Source: Rusavskia elegans (lineage: Eukaryota > Ascomycota > Lecanoromycetes > Teloschistales > Teloschistaceae). Taken from it: a DNA stretch of 48,176 nt. Both the position numbers and the translations under genes were made by a program. Numbering within the stretch: the stretch's first letter is position 1; each line of letters opens with the position of its first letter. The stretch covers positions 1 through 48,176 of the forward strand of contig SAUG01000192.1 of assembly GCA_011316305.1 (NCBI GenBank). The letters are read 5' to 3'. The notes under the pieces were generated by a model. That model had not been told where the DNA came from, did no database searches, and saw only the letters and a list, made by a program, of their open reading frames with translations. This document shows, one piece after another, positions 1-12,717 of the stretch.

Positions 1-130
1 AATATTAGAATAGAGTTTATTCTTTTTATCTTTAAAACGCTTCCCTACGAAGGTTAGTAAAATAAAAGAAATAAAAGAATAATATATAGGTAGTATTAGA
101 TATTAGAAAATTATATAATTTCTAAACCCG

Positions 131-805
131 AGTATATTTACCGTAAGTATTACTACTAACCTCGACCTTATATTCTTTTAAAGGATTATAAATATATAAA
201 GAATAAGAAAAAGGTATTATAATTCCTTTTAATTAAATATAATAAAAGGACTTTAACCGGTTTTCTTACCGAAAATATATTATAAAGATATTAAAAAGAT
301 AGAATAGAAAAAAAAAAAGAAAAAAAAAGAAAATACTCTTTTTATACCCCGTAAAGGGATTATATACTAGGTAAGAAGTAATATAGGAGAGGCTGTATTA
401 TATCCGCGATTCTATAGAAATTCTATAGAAGGATTAGTTAAATAAACGAGCCTAATTATCTATAGCCGCCTATAGCCGATATAGCCGCCTCTCCTAATAG
501 GACTTTTAGTAGATAGCTATCTATCGGCCCTTACGGCTACTCTTACTATATATATCGCTTATTATTCCTATAGATAGTTTTTCTTATTAGTCGTTAATAT
601 AATTATTAAATACGTTTCTACTATTCTCTTCTTAATTATCTCGTAATAAAGACGCCTTATAATATCGTAACTGTACCTCTACGGGTATATAGAATTAGTT
701 ACGATAATTTATATTAGGACTCCTTTACTATTTAGTAGCTCGGACTACGTCTACGGCTATAGCTAAACTCGAACGTAACGCTTTCTGATATATAGGGACG
801 TTACA
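131..805 (-). repeat. LTR of family X, inverted copy
   Basis: Read on the minus strand, this begins with TGTAACGTCCC at 805 and matches the segment starting at 13735 on the plus strand. It includes the GC-richer patch with repeated ctatagccg motifs (about 470-500 here, 14050-14080 there) and the region next to the TATA-like box. Similarity continues into 1-130, which corresponds to the internal region beyond 14398. The window therefore starts inside a family-X retroelement lying in opposite orientation to the one at 13.7 kb. The 3' LTR boundary (about 131) is approximate. Confidence 0.7.
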
Positions 806-2031
806 ATATCTTTACTTATATATTTGATATAAAGTCCGATTTCGGCGGATTTATTATTATAGAAAGGGTAGAAATAGCTAATATCGCCTACGATAAATTT
901 CTTATATTTATTAGCTCTAGTAAAGAACGTAGGAAATTTAGGCGGTAGTAAAAGCGTCTTCTTCCTCTATTAACTTTATTAACGAAGTTCTATAAACTCT
1001 ACCTGGATTATAATATTCTATTTTTCTAACTTTTCGAGGAATCGTATTACTATAGAATTAGAGCTACGGCTTTATACTATATTTAGTTTCCGGATTATAC
1101 TCGATTTAAATAAAATAGAGAAGTCCGCTAGGACTTTATCGACCGTATTTTTCTTTTCTTTACTTTTAATAGAGGCTCGATAATTTACGATAATTTATAT
1201 ATATATAGAATTATTCCGGAATTCTATAATATTTTCTCTAAAATATTTAATAGTAGCTTACGCTATAGCCTCGCTATCTAACTATTTATCGGGCTATTCA
1301 AGCGATCGGGGTAACTAGGAAGATAATCTTATTTTAACGTCTATAGCGTTATCTATTTCGGTTCTAGAAAATTTAAAGTAGCTGTAATTATTATATACAA
1401 AGTTTAGTAAATTTAGTATATCTAGATACTAATTAGTAGTATATCTAGGGCCGGTTCTATCTATAAACTCGACGAGCTAATACCCGAAGAGGATAGTATT
1501 ATTATTAAAAAATAGAGATAGTTTATCTATCGCTATCGTAATTAATTAGAGTCTAATTAATAAACCGGTTTATTCCTATTATATCTAAATATATAAGATA
1601 TAATTAGTAAGGAACAGTAATTATTTAGTAAATACTACTAATAAAGTATACTTAATTAAAATAATTAGTATCTCCGAAAATACGGATAACGTTACTAGTA
1701 TTATTAGTATTTATAAACGGGAATTGGTATTTATAAACGCTATATATATATTATATAGTTCGTATAAATAAACTTTTCATTACTACTAATTATTATAGAT
1801 CGATTTAAGATAATAATAATAGCTTAATATTTCTATATAGGTGGAATGCTCCTCTATAAATAAGCGAACAAGGCTAAACGCTAGGCCTAATTAGACAACG
1901 AATCCTATAGAGTCAATAAACCGCGATTAACGGGGTTTAGTCAGCGTATTAGTCAGCCGGTACCATCGGCCAATGCCTCTATATCTACTGAATTCTATAT
2001 AAGTTCCAGGTTGTTCAAATAGTTTATAACA
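806..2031. other. Unassigned transposon-derived stretch
   Basis: This stretch has no gene. Most is RIP-degraded. From about 1840 to 2031 CA and TG dinucleotides return and a TATA-like ctataaataag lies at about 1855. The piece ends with ttataaca at 2031, exactly where similarity of the following DNA to the gypsy element begins. The end of an LTR element inserted into the gypsy copy is the simplest reading, but no matching start was found and its family is unknown. Confidence 0.4.
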
Positions 2032-2805
2032 AAAATATACTATATTCTAGATAAAAAAAATAGAAAAATAGATATTTTAAATCGAAAAAGTAATTATATA
2101 AAAATAAAAGAGGTTTTTAATAATAGTATTTTTAAAATTAATAAAAATAGATTACTTTTAGTAAATTAATATAAAATAAATATAATATTATATATATTTC
2201 GAAATAATTAAAAATAGTTTTCTATTAAAAAAAAAAACTATAAATACTAGATAATAAAATCGATAAATATATTAAAGAATATTATAATAGAATATTATAA
2301 AACTATTTAAATATAATAAAAATATTAAAACTTTTATAATAGTATTACTAGTTTTCTAATAAAAAATAATATTTCGAAATATATATTAAAAAATATTTTA
2401 GTTATTATTAAAATAAATATACTATATATATTTATTTTAGAAAGATTTAATATTAGAAATTACCGGATTTATTATAGAAGAAAATTATATTAGACTTTAT
2501 TATTAAATTTTTAAAATTAAAAGATCTGATAATAAATATAGAATATAATTTAATATTAAATATAATAGATAGATTTATAAAATATATTTATATAATTTTA
2601 AAATAAAAAAACTTTATAGTAGAATAATTTAGATTTATTATTTTAAATCGACTATTTTAATCCTATAGACTACTAGAAGTATTAATAAATAATAGAAATA
2701 AACTTTTTACTTTAAACTATTAGAAAACTTTTATTTCTTTATTTAGTATTAAACTAAAAATATTAATAGCTTTCTATCTAATAATAGATAGATAAATAGA
2801 ATATA

Positions 2806-3752
2806 CTTTAGAGACAAGTATCCGTCCTTAAATAATACGTCGATATAAAGTTATCTGGTACGTTTATTTAATTTAAAATCTATATAAAGTAAAAATCTAA
2901 TTAGTAATAACAGTATATTAATTTTAAATTAATCGATAGTTAGATTTTACTAGGAGTTTTATAAAAAAGTACCGTTTAATATAATAATTAATTTATTTAA
3001 ACTATTTATTAACAGAAAATTAATAGTTTATCGTTTAAAAAAAGAGTTAATTAGTAATCTACTCGTTATTAGTTAGAAGTTAACTAGAAGTTCGAATATT
3101 AACTAGAAGTTCGAATATTAACTTTCTAAAAAACAATAATTAAATAATCGATTTTCGCGTAATTGATTAGTTAATTAGTAGTACTAGTCTAGTTTAGATA
3201 GATAGAATAATTCTATATTACGTAACTCTTTGAATCTTATCTAGTAAAATTCCGATTACTAATTCTTGAATGATTACTAAGCAGTTCAGAGTTCGAATCC
3301 CGCGAAAATCTCTTTTTTAGAAATTTTTATCCGATTTTTACGCCTTCTATAGGGTATCTAGAGTACTAAAATCGACGAATTAGGCTAGATAATTACGTGA
3401 TCTATAGTCTCGCCTATTTTTAGGCCTATTTTAATATTAAAGTTAATAGAGAAACTCGCTGTTAACTAGATGTTAAATCGATATTAAAAATTAAATTCGT
3501 TATTAACGAGTAATCTATAGATTAGTTAATTACTAGTAAGCTACTAGTTACGAAAAAAGTCAAGTTTTAACTAAATTTAAAGTTTATATATAACTTCTAA
3601 TTACGTAATACAGCGAGCTAACTTTCAATTCGTTTTAATTAATCACCAAAGGAACGACTGCGAGAAGTTTTCGATAACAAGGAATTTTTAATCGATTAGA
3701 TATTAATTAGTCATTAATTTCTTGTTCAAGAACAGCTACTTGCCTCTAAAAG
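2806..3752. mobile_element. DNA-transposon-like insertion with about 23-bp imperfect TIRs
   Basis: The left end (from 2807) reads TTTAGAGACAAGTATCC and the inverted right end (ending about 3750) reads TTTAGAGGCAAGTAGCT; most differences are transitions. The segment breaks the G1 retroelement relative to G2, where flanking sequence is continuous around 11060. Inside are a 20-bp direct duplication (about 3077-3118) and a tRNA B-box-like GAGTTCGAATCCC (about 3290). No transposase frame is seen, so it is non-autonomous or decayed. A target duplication could not be identified with confidence. Exact ends may be a few bases off. Confidence 0.6.
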
Positions 3753-4971
3753 ACTAACTAGATTTTAGAATAATATTTAAAGTATTATATTAACGATATT
3801 TAAAATAATTAGATTTTACTTTTATTAATAATATAACTAGTATTTAATATAAAAAAATTTAATATAATTAAAAAAATACTATTTTATACCGATAATAAAA
3901 GAAATCCGAATCTATTTAAACGACCGCTATTATATAAATTAGTAGAAATAGTAATTTAAAAAGTTAATATTTAGAAAAAAATCTATAGAAATATTTTAAA
4001 AATATAGAAATATTCGGATAATTACTAGAATAAAAAGTAAAAAAAATACTTTAGCTAAAAAAAAAAAAAAAAAATTATACCTTTTTATAAAGAACCTAAA
4101 AATAAAGACTTTAAATAAAAAATTTAACTATATTAAAATCGGATTATTTTTAATTAAAAAAATTAAAAAACTTTAAAATTTCGAATTTAATCTATTTAAA
4201 GATACTAAAATATATCCGAAATTTTATATATTTCTTTTAGAATTAGCTAATCTCGGAATACTATTATAATAGATATTTAATTTCGAAATATTAAAAAAAA
4301 ATACTTTTATAATTAATAAAATTCTATAGTAGAAAAGTTAAAACTATTTAATTAAATAAAAAGATTACTCTATTTTAAAAAATATCTAGAAATTTAAAAA
4401 ATATTTAGTAAACTACTAGAAAACTCTATAATAGTTCTATTAAAAGGAGCTAAAAAAATAATTAACTAGCCGAAATTATTAGAAAAAATAATCTATTTAG
4501 AAGCTATATTAATAAAAGAATTTAAATTAATAAACGAAAGTAGATTACTAGAAATCTCTTTTTATTTTAATTTTTTAATATTTTATAGCTTACTATTAAT
4601 TATAATACGCTATTTTTCTTTAATATAAATTAATTAATAAAGTAAAAATTTTTATTTTATATATATTTTATATAATTCCCTTTTTAATTTTTTAAATTTA
4701 TTTTTAAAATAATATTAACGTATAGTATTTAATAGAATAAAATTATAAAAATAAATTTATTTTTTATAATTAATATACTTTTTAGAACTTTTACTAATAT
4801 AATAGAATTTCTTTAACTAGAAATAATTTCGATAAATATATATAGCTAATATACTAATATCTAATAATAGAACTTTATTATAATAATTTTTCATTAACGA
4901 TTTTTTCCTTTTATCTATAAAAAAAAAGACGGAAGGTTTTTCGAAATAAAAAATCTAAAAAAAGAATTTAG

Positions 4972-5420
4972 TATTATAAATATAAATAGTATATTTTAGA
5001 AAATATAGTAGTATTTAGTATAATACTAGATTTTCTATTACGTTTCGGCGGTAAAAATATATAGAATAGTCTAAATATTAGTACAAAAAAGTATTTTAGT
5101 AGTTTTAATAAATAAATATTCTAAATACTTTAATTTTAGTAGTTTTAGTAATTGAATACTCTAAAATAAAGCTATTTTAATTATTTTAATTAATAAATAA
5201 TCTAAATAATAGAAGATTTTATTTATTTCTATAGATTTCGAATTTAATACTTTTATAATTTATATTTAATTTATTAGTTATCGCTATATACTATTCTGGT
5301 AAATAAATTAATTCATTTTTAATTAATTTAAAGAATTACCCGTTATATCTCCGTTTACAGATATATTAATAAATCCAATTAATTTTTAAAAATATAAAAC
5401 TTTCAAATAGCTCTATAATA
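4972..5420 (+). repeat. 3' LTR of gypsy copy G1
   Basis: About 449 bp alignable over its length to the two LTRs of G2 (5808-6259 and 12718-13169). Its termini correspond to TG...CA but read TA...TA after C-to-T and G-to-A changes. Confidence 0.8.
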
Positions 5421-5807
5421 CTATTATTTAATATTTATAATCTAATAATTTTATTAAAATTTTAGTTTAATTAGTTTGTTTTGATTTTAGTATTCGGTAA
5501 ATCAGTGATTCGATAAATAAATTAAACGTCAATATACGAATATTAAATATACGATAATAGAATTTATATTCTAATTTAATTAATATTAATGACCGTTCTA
5601 TAGAATTTTAAATAAAATTTATTTAGTAATATAACGTATTTTTCCATCGATAATTTAACTAATATAGAAATTTTTATAGATAAATATATCTCGTAGTTAA
5701 TACTTTTTTTCTTTTTTTTTTACTAGTAATATAGGTCTAAAAGCTTTTATATATTTATATACTTTCGTAATAGCTATAGCTATAAACTAAAAAAGACGGT
5801 AGTATAT
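5421..5807. other. AT-rich spacer between gypsy copies
   Basis: This is RIP-degraded sequence with no recognisable gene or terminus. Its last five bases, TATAT (5803-5807), are the left target duplication of the G2 element. Confidence 0.5.
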
Positions 5808-6259
5808 TGTTATAAATACAGGCGGCGTATTTTAGAAAACGCGATAGTATTTAGTATAGCGCTGGATTTTCTATTACGCTTCGATAGGTAAGGATATACA
5901 ACGGCCTGGATATTAGTATTAAAGAATATCTTAGTAGTTTTAGTAAATAAATACTATAAATAATTGCAGTCTTAGTAGTTTTAGTAAATAAATATTCTAA
6001 AACAGAGTTATTTTAATTATTTTAATTAATAAATAATCTAAATAGTAGAAAATTTTATTTATCTATATAGATTCCGAACTCGATATTTTTATAGCTCGTA
6101 TTTAATTTATTAGTTATTACTATATACTATTCTAATAATTAAATTAATTTAATTTTTATTTAATTTAAATAATTACTCGTTATACTTTCGTTTATAGATA
6201 TACTAATAAATTTAACTAATTTTTAGAAATACTAAAACTTTTTTAATAGTTTTATAGTA
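5808..6259 (+). repeat. 5' LTR of gypsy element G2
   Basis: It begins TGTTATAAATACAG and ends in a mutated form of the 3' LTR end (tttatagta here, tctatagca there). It is 452 bp, the same length as the 3' LTR. It retains more CpA than the other two copies at its start. Confidence 0.87.
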
Positions 6260-6277
6260 TTTTAAATACCTTTAGAA

Positions 6278-6444
6278 TAGACTGGCTACTTCGAACCAAA
6301 ATGGCGACTCGATTTCGCGATAAACGTGGCTAACGCGACTAAATTACTAGTTAAAATTAGTCTCTTTTCTAATACGGTTACTGGTTAGATATTCGAATCC
6401 GGAATACGATCTTGAATTCGAAATCCGATAAAACGGCCAGTCTA
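6278..6444. mobile_element. hAT-like MITE copy A
   Basis: 167 bp bounded by inverted TAGACTGGC / GCCAGTCTA. It is flanked by an 8-bp duplication, CTTTAGAA (6270-6277) and TTTTAGAA (6445-6452), differing by one C/T. An 8-bp target duplication is typical of hAT elements. It aligns along its length with copy B at 9401. It has no coding capacity and lies 18 bp after the 5' LTR of G2. Confidence 0.85.
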
Positions 6445-7308
6445 TTTTAGAATATCTATTACAAATTAATATTAAATCTCTATTTTAAATAATTTCAACT
6501 ATATAGCTAAATAGTCCGAATCTAAAAAAAAAAATCTAAATAAAAAATAATAGTAAAAATAAAAATATTCCTTCTATTAACTAACGCCTTTATAATATTA
6601 AAATTAATAAACCCGATAAATATTATAGAGATTATAATAAATTAAAAGACTAGCTCGCGTAATTAGATAGATACTTTATATTCTATTCTATATTTAAAGA
6701 AAAAAAATACTTTTTACTATATCCTATTTTCAAAGACGAGTCTAATATTAGATAAAGCCTATCTTTCGATAATATATAAATAACGACGAAGATAATAAAC
6801 GTATTTCTATATAATTTATAAAATTTAAAAAAATTATTTATAAAATCTTTAGAATTTTAAATAAAAGCTAAACTACTAAATATTTTATTTAATATCTTTA
6901 ATAAATAAATATAGTATCTAATTACGTTATACGATTAAAAAAATTAATACTATTATTAAAATAGAATAATAATATTCTATATATAATATTTAGATAAAGA
7001 TTTAAAAAGCGAATAAAAAACGAATTTATATATAATAGTCGAGTATATAAAATTCTAGATAATCTAGTTAAAATATCTATCGATTTTAATAATAAACTAT
7101 ATAAACGAAATATAGAGAAAAGCTATAATAATAGACTATAAAATAACGCGGGATATTATTCGGAATAGCTCTATAGAAAATAGTACTAAAATAAAAAATA
7201 GTCCGAAAATAGCTACTTTAAACTAATACTAATAGAACTGGACTTTATATAATAATAATATAAAAAAAAAACTTTAAAAATAATAAAGAAAATAAAAATT
7301 ATTAAATA

Positions 7309-7350
7309 TACTATAATTATAGTAAACCAGACTATTTTGTAAAAAAATAT
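7309..7350 (+). pseudogene. Fossil gag zinc knuckle, all four ligands replaced by Tyr
   Basis: In one frame the codons read Y-Y-N-Y-S-K-P-D-Y-F-V-K-K-Y. The spacing is exactly that of a CCHC knuckle (CX2CX4HX4C), with tyrosine at each of the four zinc-ligand positions (7309, 7318, 7333, 7348). Cys to Tyr and His to Tyr are both one-step transitions of the RIP type. It lies between the 5' LTR and the RT region, where gag nucleocapsid belongs. Confidence 0.75.
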
Positions 7351-9400
7351 TAATTAAATAAAATATAAAGACGATAGTTTAACACTATACTAAGAAAATC
7401 TAAAAACTAGTAAAAAATAATTTTAAAAGACGATAATAGTAGTCTTAAACTCTAGGAAACTAGTTTAAATAAAAAATTTACGTTTATAAAAAACGATAAA
7501 ATATTATAAAAAGTTATAATAAATAACGCTTCGCTATAAATATTAAAAGAACTATTTAAAAAAAAAGCCGCCTTTAAAGATATTCGCCTAGTATATCTTT
7601 AAACTTTTTATAATAAAAAAATAGTAAAAAAAGAATTTATAATAATTTATAAAATATTTAAAAATATTTATAAAATATATATTAATACTAGGTATCTATA
7701 AAATAGTTAATAGGATTAAAAAATAAATAATATTATTAATATATTAGAAAAAAAACTAGAAAATAATATCTCTAAAAATAAAATTATATCCGAATCGATA
7801 TTATAATAAAAAAATATAATAATAAGAAATTTATATATATTATTTAATTAGACCGTCTATTATAATAATAACTATAGAATCTATAGATTAGAAAAAAAAA
7901 ACCCCGGATAGTATTTATTAGAATTATATCGATATACTTCTATAATATCTATTAAAATCTGAAATTATAATATTTATAACTATTCTGGATATATTATATA
8001 TAGTAGATATAAATACTAAAGGAAATAGTAGAAAAAAAATAGAACTTTTAATTAGGAACTCTATAGATATATTATATAAATAAATTATAAAAATAAAAAA
8101 TTTAAAAATTTAAATAATAATTCGGGAAAAAATAAAATTTTATAGTAATAGATATACTATAAACGTATAACTTTATATTTTAAATAAAATAACTAAATTT
8201 AGCTAGCTATATATATATATTCGAAATTAAAATAATTATTAAAATTTATAATAGACTATAGAAAATTAAAGTAATTATTAATTTAAATATAAACGGAAAT
8301 TTTATATTAAAAAATTTAATTAAATAAAAAAGATTTCTTTAAATTAAAAAAAAAATCTATATAATTTAGTAGTTATTAATAGAAATAAAATACCGAATAG
8401 AAATAAAAAAATTATAGAAAAAATAATACTATTCTAAATAATAATTAATTAATATTAAAAAGAACTTTAGTTTAATATTATTTAGATAGCTAGCTATAAA
8501 ATTCTATTTAGAATTTTTTAATTAAAAAACTATAATCTAGTAATAGATTAAAAAAAAAAGTATTTAGCTTTAAATAATATTTTTATATAAAGAGTATCTA
8601 GCCTACGCTAAAATAGTATTTTTAAATATATAAAAAGTAGAATATAAAATACGAATTTATAATTTTAAAAAAAGATAACTAAAAATTATTTAGATCCGAT
8701 TTATTGAATACCGGTAGAAATTAGCTAGATTAATAAAATAGAAATAGAAAGAAAAATTATAAACCTTTCGAAATCTCTATATTATTTAATAAAAGATTAA
8801 TAGAAAATCTATTAAAAAGGATTTTAGATAAATATAAAAATTAAATAAATTTATTTCGAAAGAAAGTAACTATAAAGATACTATCTAAATATTTATTATA
8901 AAATTATAAAATTAAATTTAAACTAAATAAATAATCTATATTTAAACCTATCTATTTATTATCTATAATAGAATTCGAAATACTTTATAAATATCTAGAC
9001 GAAAATATAAAAAAAGAATTTATTAGAAAATTTTAATTACCGATAGAATACCCGATTCTTTTTATATCTAAAAAGGATAGAATATTTTATCTATATATTA
9101 ATTACCGAAAGCTAAATAATATTATAATTAAAAACCGATATCTACTACGAAATATTAATAAATTTTAAAATAAATTTTTTAGAATATAATATTTTATAAA
9201 ATTCGACTTTTAAAGAATATATAATTTTATATAGATAAAGACGGGAAAAAAATAGAAAATAGCTATTTATATATAGTACAGTTATTATAAATATACGGTT
9301 ATAATATTCGGATTTATAAATATTCCGGTAATCTATTAGAATATAATTAATAATATATTTAAAAATTATTTAGATATATTTATTATTATCTACTTCGATA

Positions 9401-9560
9401 TAGACTGGCTACTTCGAATCAAAGTGGCGATTCGACTTCGCGATAAACGTAGCTAACGCGGTTAAATTACTAGTTAAAATTAGTTTTCTTCCTAATACGA
9501 TTAGATATTCGAATTCGGAATACGATTTTAGATTCGAAATCCGATAAAACGGCCAGTCTA
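9401..9560. mobile_element. hAT-like MITE copy B, inserted in the RT catalytic motif
   Basis: 160 bp with TAGACTGGC / GCCAGTCTA termini and a perfect 8-bp duplication CTTCGATA (9393-9400 and 9561-9568). Removing the insert and one duplication joins flanking codons into Y-F-D-N-I-L-I-F, the RT catalytic loop region (second Asp already Asn). It is about 7-8 bp shorter than copy A because of an internal indel near 6405. Confidence 0.88.
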
Positions 9561-11972
9561 CTTCGATAATATTTTAATTTTTTTTAAAAATATTTAAAGA
9601 ATATAAGTAATATATTAGTAAAGTTTTTAAATATTTAAAGAAAAAAGATCTATATTTTAAATTAGAAAAGTATAAATTCTATAAAAAAAAATTAACTTTC
9701 TAGAATTTATTATAGAGCGTAATAGATTATATATCGATTCTAGTAAATCAAAAGCTATTATAGAATAGAAAATACTAATAAATATTAAAAAAATCTAAAA
9801 CTTTTTCGAATTTATAAACTATAATCGGAAATTTATAAAAAACTATTCTAAAAAACTATCGTTCTAATAATTTTAATAAAATATACTATCGAATAATATT
9901 AGAAAAAAAAAAAATAATAAATATTTAAAAATTTTAAAAGAAAATATATAAAAGATCTAATATTTAAAATATTTAATTTAAAAAAACTATTATAAATAGA
10001 AATAGATTTTTTAGATCTAGTAATAGATATATATCTTCTATAATAGTAAAATAGTAAATAGTATCTAGTAATATATATATTAAAATATTATTACTAATAG
10101 AATAGAACTATAATATCTATAATAAAGAACTATTAACTATAGTAGCTATACTAGAATAATAGAAAATATACGTCGAAAAATTATTAAAATTAATAATTTT
10201 TATAAATTATAAAAATCTTTTATATTTTATAATAATAAAATAATTTAATAGAAAATTAATATAATAGTCTAAACTCTTCGGTTAATATAAATTTAAAATA
10301 TACTATAGTTCAAATAAAAAAATAAAAAAATAGATATTTTAAATCGAAAAAGTAATTATATAAAAATAGAAGAGATTTTTAATAATAATATTTTTAAAAT
10401 TAATAAAAATAGATTTCTATTAGTAAATTAATATAAAATAAATATAATACTATATATATTTAATAACGATTAGAAATAGTTTTCTATTAAAAAAAAACCA
10501 TAAATACAAGATAATAAAATTAATAAATATATTAAAAAATACCATAATAGAATACTATAAAAATATCTAGATATAATAAAAAAAATATAACTTTTATAAT
10601 AATATTATTAGTTTTCTAATATAAATTAATATATTGAAATATATATTAGAAAATATTTTAATTATTAATAAAATTAATATATTATATATATTTATTATAA
10701 AAAGATCTAGTATTAGAAACTATCGAATTTACTATAGAAAAAAGTTATATTAGATTTTATTATTAAGTTTCTAAAATAAAATGATCTAATAATAAATATA
10801 AAATATAATTTAATATTTAATATAGAAAATTGATTTATAAAATAAATTTATATAATTCTATTATAAACAGACTTTATAGTAGAATAATTTAGATTTATTA
10901 TTTTAGATCGATTATTTCGATACTATAGACTACCGGAAGTATTAATAAATAATAGAAATAAACTTTTTATTTTAAACTATTAGAAAATTTTTATTTTTTT
11001 ATTTAATATAAAATTAAAAATATTAATAACTTTCTATCCGATAATAAATAGATAGATAGAATATATTAAAAATATTTAAAATAATTAGATTTCGCTACTA
11101 TTAATAGTATAATTAGTATTTAATATAAAAGAAATTAATTATAATAAAGAAAATATCGTTTTATACTAATAATAAAAGAAATCCGAATTTATTTAAATAA
11201 CTATTATTATATATATTAGCGGAATTAGTAATCTAAAAAGTTAATATTTAGAAAAAAATCTATAAAAATATTTTAAAAATATAGAAATATTCGAATAACT
11301 ATTAGAATAGAAAATAAAAAATAGTACTTTAATTAAAAAAGAAAAATAAAGTATATCTTTTTAAAAAGAATCTAAAAATAAAAATTCTAAATAAAAATTC
11401 TAAATAAAAATTCTAAATAAAAAACTAAACTATATTAAAGTCGAACTATTATTAAATAAAGAAATTAAAGGACTTTAGAATTTTAAATTTAATTTATTTA
11501 AAAATATTAAAATATATCCGATATTTTTTATATTTTTTCTAGAACTAGCCGATTCCGAAAAACTATTATAATAGATATTTAATTTCGAAATATAAAAAAA
11601 AATATCTTTATAGTTAAAAAGATTCTATAATAAAAAAGTTAGAACTATTTAATTAAATAGAGGTAATTCTATTTTAGAAAATATTTAGAAATCTAAAAAA
11701 ATCTTAATAAACTACTAGAAAACTCTATAATAATTCTATTAAAAGAAATTGAAAAAATTATTAACTAGTTAAAATTGCTAGATAAAATAATCTATTCGAA
11801 AACTATATTAATAAAAGAATTTAAATTAATAGATAAAAGCGGATCTATAGAATCTTTTTTATATTCTAGTTTTTCGAAATTTTATAGCTTTCCGTTAACT
11901 ATAATATACTACTTTTTTTTAATATAATCTAATTAATAAAATAGATATTATTATTTTATATATATTTTATAT

Positions 11973-12404
11973 GGCCTGGTGGCGCAGCGGCAACGCTGTA
12001 TGACCGGGAGGCCCAGCGGATTCAGCGTTCTTCGGAGTTAGCGGAGTTAATCCGGCGGGTCGGGGGTTCGAATCCTTCGAAGGCCAACTAAATACTTGAG
12101 TTTTTTCTATCGACCAAGTCGATTTTTACAGAGTTTAAAAATACAGAGGGCCTAGTTAATAGATCGTCTCGGCCTAGCCCGATCGATCGAACTTAATTAA
12201 ATTAATTAATAAAGTTAAATAGATTACGGTTTCCCTCTGGGTTTTAGTCCAGATCTAGCTCCTTCGGAAATCTTTAATTCGAGTTTTCGATAAAATACTT
12301 GAGTACTAAATAATTACGTAATCTGATCGGTTTAGCGCTTCTAGCGTTAGAATCGTAAAAGATTAAAATAAAAAATCCGAATGATTAATCGCATAAATAA
12401 ATAA
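11973..12404 (+). mobile_element. tRNA-derived SINE
   Basis: A 432-bp island with far higher GC content and normal CA/TG at its 5' end, inside the RIPed gypsy copy. The head has a pol III A box (TGGCGCAGCGG, 11980-11990) and a B box (GGTTCGAATCC, about 12065-12075), with a partly pairing GGCC...GGCC acceptor-like stem closing at about 12085. A tRNA-unrelated body follows, and it ends in an ATAAATAAATA tail. A perfect 13-bp duplication, ATATATTTTATAT, flanks it (11960-11972 and 12405-12417). The same place in copy G1 (about 4660-4675) has the empty site. Head, tail and duplication together make a SINE; no anticodon could be assigned. Confidence 0.85.
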
Positions 12405-12717
12405 ATATATTTTATATAATTTTCTTTTTAACTTTTAATATTTATTTTTAAAATAACGCTAATATATAGTATCTAATAAAATAAAATTATTAAAAAAGAT
12501 TTAATCTATATATTTAATATATTTTTCGGAACTTTTATTAATATAATAAAATTTTCCCGACTAGAAATAATTTCAATAAAAACGTATAATTAATATACTA
12601 ATATCTAATAATCGGATTTTATTATAATAATCTTTAGTTAATAATTCTTTTCTTTTATCTATAAAAAAGAAGGACGGAAGATTTTATAAAATAAAAAATC
12701 TAAAAAAAAGAATTTAA

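Larger units (their letters stand above)
2032..5420 (+). mobile_element. Ty3/gypsy copy G1, 3' part (RNase H/integrase end to 3' LTR)
   Basis: From 2032 on, this aligns to 10289 onward of the complete element G2, beginning in the region after RNase H and running through the integrase-like region to the 3' LTR (4972-5420). The 5' half is missing or displaced. The alignment is interrupted at 2806-3752 by a TIR-bounded insertion absent from G2. All frames are destroyed by A/T transitions, so it is an inactive fossil. It lies in the same orientation as G2 with 387 bp between them. Confidence 0.8.

Noticed and set aside
11973..12086. Free-standing tRNA gene
   Set aside because: A and B boxes are present, but the acceptor and anticodon stems do not pair well, no anticodon loop can be set, and the unit continues into a body with a tail and target duplication, so SINE is the better call.
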